Assembly (NCBI GenBank): GCA_023213315.1
Contig: JAKCPI010016602.1
Location: forward strand, 1 to 64,000
Reading direction: 5' to 3'
From: Euborellia annulipes
Lineage: Eukaryota > Arthropoda > Insecta > Dermaptera > Anisolabididae
DNA length: 64,000 bases
Of this stretch, positions 23,580 to 35,985 are shown in pieces. The position numbers were made by a program, and so were the translations under genes. Within the stretch, counting starts at the first letter, position 1, and each line of letters opens with the position of its first letter. The notes beneath the pieces are model-generated. The model was not told where the DNA came from. It did not search any database and saw nothing but the letters and a program-made list of their open reading frames with translations.

Positions 23580-24881
23580 GTGCAGGAGGTGGATTTGAAC
23601 TCGCGAAGTTTGGTTACGTGAGAATGGAAAAAATATAGACTGTTTAAGGACACATTAACCACTTGAGCCACAATATTACTTAGTCATTTTTAGGAAAATA
23701 AGCCATTTAAGAAACATGAAATAAAAGAAGTATTAAAAAAATGTTAATATTGCACATATGATATATCATTTTTTAGTACGTTTTATGCAGATTAATAATT
23801 TAAAATCGAAATATCAATAGCATGCATAGTTTTCCAATTATTCAATGGCAAACGTACACATTTTAATTGTCTTTATGTAATTAAACCAAAAACTCTATAT
23901 AACATATGATACATGTTATTAATTCTTGAATTCCTCCTGATTCCAGAGAACTAAACCCCTTTTAATTATATGATCTAATTTGGGAGTTATTGGCGATCAA
24001 AGTTAAGCTTATTTTCGAGTGATGACATCAACACTCAATTCTATATTATCGAAAAAACTTATTTTGCATTGTCTGATTAAAACCAAATTTTTACCAGAGA
24101 TTTATAATTAAAAAATGAGTTTTTTTCTAAAGTTTCATTGAGATTGGTAAAGAAATAAATAAAATATTCACTATTTTGTAAATTGAGTTTTAGAATTCGG
24201 GATCCCGGATGGGTAAAGAGAGCCGTCTATGAACCGGCTCTAGGCTTGCATCTGAGATCCCAAATTCTAAAACTCAATTTACAAAATAGTGAATATTTTA
24301 TTTATTTCTTTACCAATCTCAATGAAACTTTAGAAAAAACTCATTTTTTAATTATAAATCTCTGGTAAAAATTTGGTTTTAATCAGACAATGCTAAATAA
24401 GTTTTTTCGATAATATAGAATTGAGTGTTGATGTCATCAAGGTCGAAAATAAGCTTAACTTTGATCGCCAATAACTCCCAAATTAGATCATATAATTAAA
24501 AGGGGTTTAGTTCTCTGGAATCAGGAGGAATTCAAGAATTAATAACATGTATCATATGTTATATAGAGTTTTTGGTTTAATTACATAAAGACAATTAAAA
24601 TGTGTACGTTTGCCATTGAATAATTGGAAAACTATGCATTCTATTGATATTTCGATTTTAAATTATTAATCTGCATAAAACGTACTAAAAAATGATATAT
24701 CATATGTGCAATATTAAAATTTTTTTAATACTTCTTTTATTTCATGTTTCTTAAATGGCTTATTTTTCTTAAAATGATTAAGTAACTTTGTGGCTCAAGT
24801 GGTTAATGAGTCCTCAAACAGTCTATATTTTTTTCATTCTCACGTAACCAAACTTCGCGAGTTCAAATCCACCTCCTGCAC
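23580..24881. mobile_element. 1.3-kb near-perfect palindrome with tRNA-like arm ends
   Basis: Arms of about 600 bp run from GTGCAGGAGGTGGATTTGAA to ATTCAAATCCACCTCCTGCA-type sequence at the other end, around a unique centre at about 24205-24250 (gatcccggatgggtaaag...). Each arm's outer end reads like a tRNA: box A-like TGGCTCAAGTGGTTA and box B-like GAGTTCAAATCC. The arms differ at only a few positions, implying recent origin or gene conversion. Confidence 0.7.
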
Positions 24882-25538
24882 TTTTTTTTTTATTCCTAAC
24901 TGTTTTTTATACCTCATGTGTGGTGGAGGGGGGGGGGGGCTGGCGCGCGCGCCAAAAATTACCTGGCACGGAGGCGGCAATTACCCCGATTTATTCAAAT
25001 ATAATTTTAAAAGTAGATAAAATAAAAAAAAAAAAAAATTGGTTGGCAAAATAAAATTTTTTTTAATATTGGCCTAATAAATAAGAAAAAGCATGAAAAT
25101 AGGACAATTATATAGTAGGGATTGAAGTTTAATTTAGGTTGCATGGTGCTGTCATCTGTGTCGAAAATCATGAACAATTTAGTCAAAAGTAGTTCTCTTA
25201 ATATCTCAATAGAGTGCGTCGTTGTCGTTATCTGCCATTAGAAATTTTATTCACTTGTTATATTTTTATTTTAATAATCATTTTTTTCCTAATTAAAAAC
25301 GTGTTATATATTATTCTTTATTAATAATAAATAATATTAATAATTTTTTAAATATTCAAAGTTTAAGAATTGTGCATATTGATAATCAATGGTTTTCGCA
25401 GTGACGTTCAATCAACATTTCTTATGGATTTTGGTTATTTGTCTATATTTATTTCTAATATTTGATATATAATAGATAAAGTGAAATATAAGATAAAAGC
25501 TGGTGATAAGAATAGGAATTGAAATTCGTAGTGAAGAG

Positions 25539-28500
25539 ATGTCGGTTAGTCCTGAAGATAATCTACCCGGAACATGTGTACCCAATGGACAAGGTCAAGA
25601 TTGTTTGAGGCCAAGGAACAGTGCAAATCGATTGTCTACATGCAATAACCAAATTTCCAGGTGATTTATTTATTTATTTGCTTTGACAATCGGTCAAATT
25701 GATTTAAAAATAAATTTAAATTTATCGATGATTTAATTATAGGCAAAACTTTCACATTTTCTTCTCTTTAGCAGATTGATTGATTCCAGATCTTAATACA
25801 CATTTATATATATATATATTCAATAATTGTGCAAAGTTACATCTATTTAGATTCATAAGTTTTTGAGGTATTCACTCAAATGAATTTATTATTGTTTTTG
25901 AAAAAATTTTGATGATTAAAAAGATCACCAGTTTTCTATTTAATGCCTAATTAATTACATTTCCTGATATGTTTAGCCAAATATTTACATCTACTGGTAT
26001 TCAGGTCTATTCTCTAAGCAAAAACGTTAACTTTTAACATCTGAAATCTCAATTGAATTGGCTACCAATCCAATTAAAATAAAAGAGACTGGGTCTAAAT
26101 AGCCTTCGATGCCGAAAAAGAACTTAAATGAAATTTTAAAAAATCTGAAATCAGCTTTAATTCATTTTAACACCTCCTTACCTAAAACTTTAACCCCAAA
26201 GCGTTAACATTTAATCAGTAGTGTTAAAAATTAATGTCATGTCCAGGGGGTGCCTTTAATATTTTAATATAAGGGTATTTTATGGCTGGTGGAATTTGTA
26301 TCAGTAATGAAAGTTGGAAGAAAACGCAGCCAAAATTTTTTCTTTAAAAATGTATTTCAACAGCTGACGTTTCGACTTTGAAAGCTCCGAAGATGGCTTT
26401 GACCAAAGTCGAAACGTCAGCTGTTGAAATACATTTTTAAAGAAAAAATTTTGGCTGCGTTTTCTTCCAACTTTCATTCCTGATTTAATATTTTAACGCC
26501 AGATAAGCCTACTAGATTGAAAATAACAATTCAAGTTAACATAAGCAGCATGTATGACAGGTTATCAAGGGGGTAAAAACACGAACAAGCAGAAAACATA
26601 ACTATCTTCATATGGCTCGTTAACACCTGGTGCTAAAAAGGATAATGTTAACTTTGCTGTTAAAACTTGATTTAGAGAATAGCTGAAGTTATTATTTTAC
26701 TTTTTTACCCAATTTATGATGTTAAATTTTAACGTCTGATTTTAGAGAATAGAATAATTGTCAAAATTCATCACCGATCTCAAGTTTATGGCTCATGTTT
26801 TTTGGAATCATGGAGATTGAAAACTTCTTTCTTTCTACTTCAAGTAAAATCTCCGAATACTCCATTGACAGATAAAGATCAACCCCCTTTATTTGGTGAA
26901 TTAAAGAGAAAATTGCACAAAAATGAATCATTATGTCAAAGTGAAAATGTAGAATGAATGATATGACTCATGCAAAGAAAACTCTATCATTAATCTTATC
27001 TAATATATTATAATTAATTTTTTCCATTATATATTGATTCACTTTAATTTTGTAGTAGCTTATTTTGCTATGCTCATACTATTTTTAAAAATAAAGAAGA
27101 AAATAAAAGGTCATTGAATGTGAAACACTTTTTTTAAACACTCACACTTTTTTCCCCATTCACACACACATACGCAGTCTTTTCGGCAACTTAGGCCATC
27201 CATATAAGACATTATACGATAACCGTTATTATGAATCTTCTTCTTTGATCAATTTTCTTCTTTAAAGCTAGATGAAGTATCCCATAATTCTTGGTTATTT
27301 TATTGAATTTCCTAAAATTGAATACAAACAATTGCGTAAGGAAAAATATTATCCATACACTTATACAATCCAAGTGTAGGCCTATATAAGGAATTTAAAA
27401 AAATGCATTTTCCGTTTCATTCGTCACATTAATATTTGTATACTGTTTTTAAATGCTTTTTTAAAGTTTTAGAATAAATTATATTGGCCCGCTAAATTGG
27501 TTTATTTTGTTTTTTGGGCCCATCTCTAAAAAGTTTGCCAATCTCTAGTGAAAACCAATGCGTTCTCATGTGATTATTTCATTGTTTTTATAAAAGAAGA
27601 TGGAAATCTTTATTGGAATTCTATTCTACCTTTGAACTATAAAAATTTTTCACTTAAAAACAAAAATTAGGGTTAATTTAGATGATGATCCACATTATGA
27701 GAATCGAAATATCTGTGAAATGTAAGATGTAGAGTGAATAATTTGTGGTTTCTTTCTTCATCCTTTGCATTGAAACTCAATCTAACTTATTTCTCTAACA
27801 AGACTAATTTATAAAATTTTTAATTTCAGAATTGATAAAATGACCCAGAAAATCTCCTAAATTTGTTGAATTCCAGTTAATTGTTTGTGAGGAAAGGCGA
27901 AACACTCTACCAAATCATTGTTTTTCGACTTGTGGGGATTAACACGAAAATTTATGATAAATTTTCCTAGGACACAAGTATTAATTCACACTGTACCTCA
28001 GAAATTTAGAAATCCTTCTCCTGAAGAAAGAAAAGAGAACTCTATTCAGTTTAATCCCATGATAGTTACTCATCGGAGAAACCAGTGTCAGTTCTGACAC
28101 TGACTGAAGATAAAATCAGTAAATAATTATTTTTTCAAATTTTATAATTTAAATAATGACAAAATTGAATTCTACAGCCACTTTACATTAACACCCGACT
28201 AAATTGTCTATTATCTGTAATGACCTACTGATAAAGGAGCAAGCAGAAGCAAACAAAAAAATCAAAATCTCCGTGTAGTTTTGGGTCATTTTCAATTGTC
28301 GTGGATCTTTACTTGAATGACCAAAATGTATCGGTATCTTTTAAGTTCATGAGAAACATAAAATTGAATGAATTTATACTTTTTGCTTTAATGGTTAAGA
28401 AATTGAATTAATATTTTTCCGGATTTTTTTTTTAGTTTATAAATTATTTATTTGTTTGATAATATTGTTGACCAAAAAAGACTTCCAAGAAAATGAAAAA

Positions 28501-31500
28501 TTTATTCATAATGTTGGAATATCATTTAACTTCGCCATGCTTGCTCTCTCTAATGTCATCTTTTATTTATAAAAGTCATTTCTGATTCATATTCATTCTA
28601 AAATTGAATTAGGAATCCAGTTAAAAAAAAAAAAAAAACATTTTATTATTTATGCCTAAGCATTTCGTTGCTTTTCTTTAATTACAAACGCTTGTATGAA
28701 TTTTTACTTTCTTTTACCTTTATGTATATATATAGAGAGAATTACATATACGAATTGACTGATGTTTCGGCCCCAAGTTTGCCTCATCTTCAGAGTTGCC
28801 TGACAATAATCCAAGTGTGTAATTTTAACAGCGATAAGACTGAGTAACCATCAAGTGCTCGCCACAAATTTAATCTCACTTGGATTATTGCCAGCTCGTT
28901 CTAAGAGTGATCTAGTCCTGGGTCCGATCATCATCCGTGATTCATTAAATTAAATGAGATAAAACAAGTCTTATTATTTCTTCTGATTCAATCATCAAAA
29001 ACTATTTAATGATAGCAAGTTGGACATTTTAGCTAGTCTCTGTCTGGAAAATGTCATTCCTATCAAGTAAAATTTTTTTTTTTTTCATTTTGACTAAGTT
29101 AAGAATTTAAGATAATTTAAGAGAGCATAAAAATGGCAAGAAAAAGAGTGGCAAAGTTAAAATAAAGCAAACTCAAGGGTTACTCATGTGATTATTTTAT
29201 TGTTTTGTCTTTAAAGTGAAACATTTTTATTAGAATAGAATTCCAATAAAGATTTCTATCTTTTTTGATTCATTATAAAGTAAATTCTTAGTAAATATTA
29301 TACATTCTGACACCAAAATATAAATTTAAAGAAAACTTTATCAACTTTTCATCAATCCCTTGAGCTGTTAGTTAACTTGGGTCTTCTTTTGATTGTGAAA
29401 AATATTATCTCTTATTAGTTTATTGAAATATTAACTTTAAATTAATTTCACTATATTCACAAATAATTTCCAATGATTTTTTGTGTTTTAAAACTTATTG
29501 CTCAAAAAAAAAAAAAAAAAAAATAGGGCAAGAAAAACATCAAAGTTACGGCAAACAAACTCATGTGATTATTTTATTGTTTTTTTTTTTTTTTTAAGTG
29601 ATAAATTTAGCTCAAACGTCGAATAGAATTCAAATAAAGATTTCCTACTTCTTTTATAAAAACAATGAAATAGTCACATGAGAACACATTGGAGTGATAA
29701 AATTTAGAGAGGGCAAAAATGAAAGAATAAATAGATAAAATAAAAAGCATTTAAAAACAGTTGACAAATATTAATGTAATGAATGAAACGGAAACTTTTA
29801 AAAGTTCCTTCAATTCATTCATTATTAATTTATACAAAGTGAAAATTTTAATTTATTAATTATAAATTTTCCTAAACAAGTTTTAAAAGTGTGACTCCAT
29901 CCCACTTTGTTTTTTAATTCATTTAATTCATCCATTGTTCATTTTTTCTTTCAGACTCTTCTGTTGCGGACAAACGGATAGTCAAGAAACTATAGAAAAT
30001 CATATTTTAAGCACAATTGAGACTCAATCGTCCAAAATGTCCAAACCAAATTTGCTCAAGCGTATAAAGAACAAACTTCAGCCACGATCAAAGTAATAAA
30101 ACGCTATTTTTTTTCTGATGTTGTCCAATGAAGCAGATTGTTTGTAGATGGCCGTAAGGATGATCAATTTTATTATAAGGACATCGGCCAAAAAATAAAT
30201 ACTTTTGCGTATTATCCGTTTATTTGTAAATATTTCGATTCCAGTGATATAGAATCATCTTCAGTTCAATTAACAGATGTTTTGCAAATCGTTAATTCCT
30301 TCCTTCCAATATGATATGACAAAATAGCTGAGCATCCCATGAATGCAATTTTCATAATCATTATGAATTATGAAAATTGCATTCATGGAATGCTCAGCTA
30401 TTTTGTCATATTGAATTAAAGGAATTAACGATTTGCAAAACATCTGTTAATTGTACTGAAGATGCAAGAGCGGATCCAGAGGTGTTTCTCGGGGGGGGGG
30501 GGGGGTAATCTGGTGTGACTGGTCACACAGCACACTATTTTTTTCTTAATTTCGGAAATTTAAAGGCGTATTCTGTACTTGTTTGCCAGAATATAAATGC
30601 AAAACAAATTTTTAAGTATTAATTTTTAAAATTTTACATTAAAAATAAATTTTTTTTCGAAAAGAAAAGTATTTTTTTCAAATCTCAGGGGGGTAATTAC
30701 TCCCTTTACCCCCCCCCCCCCCTTGTATCCGCCCTTGTGAAGATGATTCTATATCACTGGAATCGAAATATTTACAAATAAAGGGATAACACGCAAAAGT
30801 ATTTATTTTTTGGCCCATGTCCTTATAATAAAATTGCTATTTTTTTTCTTTTTATTTCCATAAAGATATTTGGTTCTATATGTCCCTTTTTTCTATAATT
30901 ATTAGGGTCTAGAGAAATAAAATAAAATATTTGAAAGGAAACTTTAAGGCCTATCACAAACTAAATTTTGTCTTTATTTATTTATAGTCAAATAGTTTTC
31001 AAGACCTATTACTTTGAAACAGAATATATTCAACAAATGCCTCCTTTCGGACTTAATTATTCTTAAGGTGGCTACACACGTATGAGTCGTCCATTTCCAA
31101 AAGTGCCTAATTGACAAAATTTGAAAAGTTGAAATTTTAATTGCATGTTGTTCGCACAACTGAAATACATATTTGAAAATAGTTTTCCAGTGAAAAAAGT
31201 TGATAAATCCTATTTAAAACAAATACTGAAAATTGAGTACAAATTCATGTTGCAAACAAACATAATACCATTCAAAAACTAATTGCTTGCTAATATAAAG
31301 ATAGCTACTTTCATGAAGTCATTTCCAAAACTTGCTAATTACAATGAATAATAGCTTCCACAAAATTGTATATTTTTGTAAACTGAGGGACATTTTTATA
31401 GTGCAGACCTATATTTCTATTCTTTTTAATAATGATTATTGTTGGCTAACCTGTTACTTTTATGGAATTTTCTTTTTGTTTTTCTTTGTTGATTGATACT

Positions 31501-33754
31501 GACCATTTGCATTTACAGTGCCAAAACTCGCAAAAGGTCCAATCCCAAAACTTGCTAAATACAAAAAACTTTTCCAAAAGTGCCTAGTTGAATATTAAAA
31601 CAGTTTATTACTGTTAGATAGAAAATAATAAGCGACCTAAGACCTTGTTAATTATGTTCCTAATTTATTTACAGATTTTATAAACATAACAGTCATAAAT
31701 TAACTTTTGAGTTTAATAAAAGAAAGGTTTTTCTCGTTTCCTGAAAATTTGTTCCCGATGCAACTAGACACTTTTGGAAATGGACGACTATATATATATA
31801 TCTCCCCCAGGTTAGGTAGAGTTGGCCAAAACAAGGACTGATATTGAAATAAACTCCAAGTTCTGCATTGTAATCACTTTTGTCACCCCACTCTCTATTA
31901 ATAAACAGAATACCTATATATACTATTATTATTTATCCAATTTATTTTTGTTTTTAGGTCAAAACTAGTTTACGTGAGTCGATGGGATGAATCAGATAAT
32001 CATAATTCTTTTGCAATTCCACGAAATTTTGGTTGTTCACCACTTCGATTAGAAGATAATCCTGTTGCTTCTGAAATCGATGGAAATTCTGATTATGTCG
32101 AGCAAGATATTAACGATATTAATGATACCAAGGTATTTAAACATAAGAGAATGAATAAATGAATGTATTCTACATTTTTTGCTTTATAATTTTTCGAGAT
32201 AAAAAAATAGAAATATATTTTGGGGTCCTTAGACGCCAATCTTATTAAAAGATTAAATAGAATCATAGTTATTAAAAATTTGAAAACTTAACACCTAATT
32301 TCAACCATGAGTGCAGAGTAAGAAACATCTGAAATTGAAGATTAAAATCTACAGGTTCAGCATCTGTAAATTTTAAATCATCATCATCATCATCATAAGT
32401 TTTCTGCTTTTTTTTTCGCAGGTCCTTTAGTGGCGATTCTTCCTTCTCCATTCATCCCTTTCCTGAGCTAATCTTTTCATCCCTTCGTATCCATCTTCCT
32501 CCTTCAATTCGCCGATCATTTTTTTCCTTCTTCTCCCTTTCTTACACTTTCCTTCTACCATATATAATATAATAATATAATATATAATATAAATATAACC
32601 CTTATATATTTTGACAGTTGATATACCAAGGCTTTTTTGTGAAAAAGTTTATAAAAATTAATAATATCACTAAATATATACATTATTAAATGAATATTTG
32701 GCCGATGGCCTCTGGCTGAGGGCCGAATAAATAAAAAAAAAAAAATGAATATTTTAAAAAAATACATATTTTATGAATAATAATTAATACTCTTTTTTAG
32801 AAGATAAAATGAGAGATTAAATAAGATTTTTTAAATTTCATTCCTCTTAATATTTTATTTTTTTCTAGCCAAATTTAACCAACGAATTGAACCAACTCTC
32901 TCACTATGGCTGGTATTGGGGTCCTATCAGTCGTGACGAGGCTGAAGAAAAGCTCAAAGATCAACCTGACGGATCTTTTCTAGTCAGAGACTCTTCTTCT
33001 ACGTGCCATATTCTTTCAGTAAGTTATTTATTTTCTCTTATTAGCATATAAAACATTTGAAATAAAAGTCATCTAAGAAGTTGATTCATTTTCTGTATCA
33101 TTCATTTTCCCAATCATTCTATTCTTAAAGACCCTAAATAGATTATAATCTACTAATTATCGCATCCTTATAGACCAGGGGTTCTTAAACTTGTATAGTT
33201 CGCGTACCCCCTAATGAACTTGTTTTTCTCGCCGACACTTTTCTAACTGTAAGCATTTTGTCACCTTTGAAGCTTAATTTTTGAATTTCTTGCTGTATAT
33301 ATACATGTATTTTTTATATTTTTTTATATATATATATAATGTATATGGATATTTGAACTTTTGGTTCAATAATCAACTTAATTCCTGTTTTTTTTTATTT
33401 TAGGTAAGCTTCCGGTGTCTTGGTAAAACATTTCACACTCGCATCGAGCATAGCCAAGGCCAATTTTCATTCTATTCGAACTCAAGTCGAGAAGGTTTCA
33501 AAACGATCATCGAACTTGTTCAGAACACAATGCTTTCGTCACAATCGAAGGTTTTCTGTTATTCGAAATCTCCAACACCTGGCTCACCAGCCTTTCCTGT
33601 ACGCCTTTTCCGACCCGTCTCTCGATTCAATCAAGTACGTTCGCTTCAATATCTCTGCAGGTTTGTTATTCGGCAACAAATTCGTGTTGATAATATACAT
33701 AAATTGCCTGTTCCCAAACCGATTAAGGGTTATATTGAAGAAGGTCACTATTAA
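25539..33754 (+). CDS. SOCS6: SOCS6-like SH2/SOCS-box protein
   Basis: Exons 25539-25660, 29955-30092, 31958-32132, 32869-33018, 33404-33754; phases agree, about 311 residues. SOCS6/7 proteins use an SH2 domain to bind phosphotyrosine targets and a SOCS box to recruit Elongin B/C and Cullin-5 for ubiquitination. The SH2 domain begins at [16 protein letters not shown] and carries the FLVRDS phosphotyrosine-binding arginine; it continues through [17 protein letters not shown]. The SOCS box follows ([20 protein letters not shown]) and ends with a Cul5-box-type LPVP and terminal GYIEEGHY, closest to vertebrate SOCS6 endings. The region before the SH2 is only about 160 residues, much shorter than in human SOCS6, and has basic [17 protein letters not shown] and acidic stretches. 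I chose the ATG at 25539; that exon is joined by phase and splice sites only, so the N-terminus is less certain than the SH2/SOCS part. AATAAA follows the stop at about 33757. Confidence 0.88.
26040..26145 (+). repeat. SINE tail fragment
   Basis: 'TTGGCTACCAATCCAATT', 'TGGGTCTAAATAGCCTTCG' and 'GATGCCGAAAAAGAACTTAAA' match the second tail type of the 14178 SINE. No head. Confidence 0.5.
26306..26479. repeat. Compact foldback with hammerhead-like core
   Basis: Almost a perfect hairpin: aatgaaagttggaagaaaac...gctgacgtttcgactttg pairs with caaagtcgaaacgtcagc...gttttcttccaactttcatt. The hammerhead-like motif occupies the tip. Confidence 0.7.
26387..26418 (+). ncRNA. Hammerhead-like core in compact foldback
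   Basis: CCGAAGA (one change from CTGAAGA), T, stem II GGCTTT/AAAGTC with loop GACC, GAAACGTC, then AGCT pairing with the AGCT just upstream (stem I). Confidence 0.5.
26721..28363 (-). repeat. Right arm of the large inverted repeat
   Basis: Reverse complement of 21796-23398, with the same landmarks in reverse order ('CGTCTGATTTTAGAGAA', 'GTCAGTTCTGACAC', 'GGTATCTTTTAAGTTCATGA'). Small indels separate the arms; this arm has an extra approximately 100-bp SINE-tail insert near 27125-27230. A hammerhead-like trace, read on the plus strand, lies at about 27672-27710. Confidence 0.75.
28700..28930 (-). repeat. Repeat with hammerhead-like core, family with CATC end
   Basis: Contains the motif at 28761-28793 followed by 'CCTGACAATAATCCAAGTG', which recurs inverted near 28880 ('CACTTGGATTATTGCCAG'), giving a partial foldback. 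Confidence 0.5.
28761..28793 (-). ncRNA. Hammerhead-ribozyme-like core
   Basis: Minus-strand reading: CTGAAGA, T, GAGGC..., GGGGCC, GAAACATC, followed by AGT that can pair with the ACT just before CTGAAGA. Stem II is weaker than in the other copies. Confidence 0.45.
29230..29691 (+). repeat. Right copy of the long direct repeat
   Basis: Partner of 21207-21665 in the same orientation. It lies in the first SOCS6-like intron, shortly before the second exon. Confidence 0.7.
30229..30264 (-). ncRNA. Hammerhead-like core, GAAATATT variant
   Basis: Minus-strand: CTGAAGA, T, stem II GATTC...GAATC with an 11-nt loop, then GAAATATT. AUU is an allowed NUH triplet. The same variant is seen decayed at about 7328-7375. 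Confidence 0.45.
30465..30737 (+). mobile_element. hAT-type MITE with perfect 8-bp target duplication
   Basis: Ends CAAGAGCGGATCCAGAGG and CCTTGTATCCGCCCTTG; flanked by TGAAGATG at 30457-30464 and 30738-30745. Same family as 18632-18898 in opposite orientation: G-run after the left end, C-run before the right end, internal 'TCTGGTGTGACTGGTCACAC'. Confidence 0.8.
31084..31790. mobile_element. Non-autonomous DNA transposon, copy 1
   Basis: Left end GAGTCGTCCATTTCCAAAAG, right end CTTTTGGAAATGGACGAC: inverted ends of about 25 bp. The interior (CAATTTTGTGGAAGC-like, AAACAGTTTATTACTG and TAGGCACTTTT segments) is shared with 61087-61766, which lies in opposite orientation. About 700 bp, no intact transposase. 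Confidence 0.65.
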
Positions 33755-35985
33755 AATAAAAAATTTGGAAATTTTCCTCAAAATAACTTATGACATTTAT
33801 ATTCTCTCTCACTGCTTTTCTCATAAAACAATAGCATTAGATTTTTGTAGATCTTAGTTAGATACAGGTAATTGTTATATACAAGCAATACTTTTCATTT
33901 AAATAAAAATAGCCTTATTTAATAATAACACATGTGATAATAACTCCCTCCTGAGCATGAATGCTTGAACTAGGCCGAAATCTCTTAAGTATAATTTCAT
34001 TTTTTTTTTTTTACAGAAATGAAATATGCTTTTTCTAGGTTCTACCACTTTATTCAGTTGTCATGATGTCGGGCATCCTCAGTTCCGCCAATTGTCAACT
34101 TGCGTCCCATGAAAATAAATTATTATTTTCAAAAGAGCAAATTGATGCCTAATAAAGTGTAGAAAAAGCTGGTTTCATTTCTCCACATAAATACTTCACA
34201 GGGGAACTGTAACCAGTGATGGATTTACGCCTAGGCCCGGGCCTAGGGCGGCACGATTTAAGTTTAATTAAGTTCCGCAAAAAAAATTTTTGGCTGGGCG
34301 GAAAAAATTTCGTGTCCCTAAAAGAAAGGTAAAATGATTTCCATGCACGGGGAAACAATTTTCCGCATCGTTTGAGAAAATAGGAAAAAACTTTAAAAAG
34401 TACACCAGTAAAGTACGAGTACCTCACGAGTACTCCAAGACAAGACTTAGCACAATTTTATATTGATACCAGAAATAGTAGATATATATTTAATATTTGA
34501 AAAAAATAGTAAGAGCCGTTTCGAGAAATGATGTGCTTACATAATGTGTAATATATATACTGTATATAAACAAACGCACATTGCTCCTTTAATAGTATAA
34601 GAGTAATTATTCATTTAAATTGTTAAAAACATCCTATTTTCTAGAGAATTTTAATCCAAAACAAGTAGATTTAGATCGCTATCATTTACCTACTACTCCA
34701 AATCGACGAATCGAAACTTGAATTCTTTTTTTAAAGAATTTTGCTCTTTGATTCACCACTTATAAAAAGTTTTGCTATATATATATATTTACCTGTATAT
34801 ATTATTCAAAAATAATACATTTCTCACTCCTTTCAAGGAACAAAAAAGAAATTTAACCGATATCCGTCCATATTTCAAACAGCCTTAGAAAAAATACTTT
34901 TTAAACCACTTAGTAATAAAAGAATGTCATAAGTTGCCTAAAAAAAAATTTATTAAGCAATTAACGAAACATTTTTATTCACAATTTATTTTTTATAAAA
35001 AAAAATATAAACTTTTTTTTTTTTTTTGATAGATTTAAAAATTAGAAAATTTGCCAAAATAAGAAGCTTTTGCTCTTATTTAAAAAAAAAAGGAAGAATC
35101 GCTTCTTATATGTATATATATGAATTTATTTCTTCTTTTTTTTATAAAAGACTACAATATATAATTAGGGAGAAGTATATATATTTTTTATAGATGTTTG
35201 GGTTATAATTAATTTCATTTTAAAACAAATTTTATTTAAAAAAATGATTTTTTTTATAATAAAAATTTTTCTCCTAACCACTCTATTATTAATATATACA
35301 TACATATATTGATATATAATAATTCATTATCTAATAAGAGTTTATAAATCAAAGATATTATTATATTTATTAGAAGAATTTTATTTTCTAAATATTTTTT
35401 TTTTTTTTTTGCTATTATCTACTTCTAATTTTATGTTGTCCCTTTTTTACTTTTTTTCTTCCTCTCTTTCTTAGTTTTCATAAAAGAAAATTAATTTTTT
35501 GTTACCTTTACTTTTAAAATGATTTTATGTTTTAGAGATTTATATATATATATATATATCATAATCACACTTGTATATAATATATAAATGGGAAAAAATA
35601 TTTTTTATTATTACTATTTGTTTTTTTATCCTTAATCAGTGCTTCTCACTTTTTTTAAATTCGAGATTTTCGTAAGTTCAATTAAATTTTTTTTTCGTAA
35701 GAGGAAAATGAGAGACGCAGCTAAAGTTTTTTTTCTTTATTTATTTAATTCACACAGCTGACGTTTCTTTTGAGAGTTTAAACCACCTTCAGAGCTGGCG
35801 AAAAGTCATTATGAAAGTGTCGTAGTGAATTTTATACATGGTTGAACCAAACCTTTATATAATAAATATATAAGCAGAATAAGCAGTTGAAACGTTGTAC
35901 AGTATTTATATATTTTTAATAAATATTTAATACAAAAATGTGGTCTATAATTAAAAATTCTCCTAATAATAATAAATATATACAC

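Larger units (their letters stand above)
20872..25538. other. Intergenic/5' region dominated by nested inverted repeats
   Basis: Between the end of the prominin-like gene and the first SOCS6-like exon. It holds the left direct repeat (21207-21665), the left arm of the large inverted repeat (21796-23398), an inner palindrome (23580-24881), a G-run with a short GC-rich patch at 24920-24985, and about 500 bp of AT-rich sequence directly before the exon. No promoter element could be assigned. Confidence 0.55.
30165..30836. repeat. Hammerhead foldback interrupted by a hAT MITE
   Basis: Left arm ttttattataaggacatcgg...acttttgcgt is matched by acgcaaaagt...tgtccttataataaaa at the right, plus an inner pair (aaaacatctgttaatt / aattaacagatgtttt). 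The minus-strand motif at 30229-30264 is intact; the plus-strand motif is split by the element at 30465-30737. Confidence 0.75.

Noticed and set aside
33420..33857. 145-residue plus-strand open frame
   Set aside because: Out-of-frame shadow of the last SOCS6-like exon; the true frame has the SOCS box.
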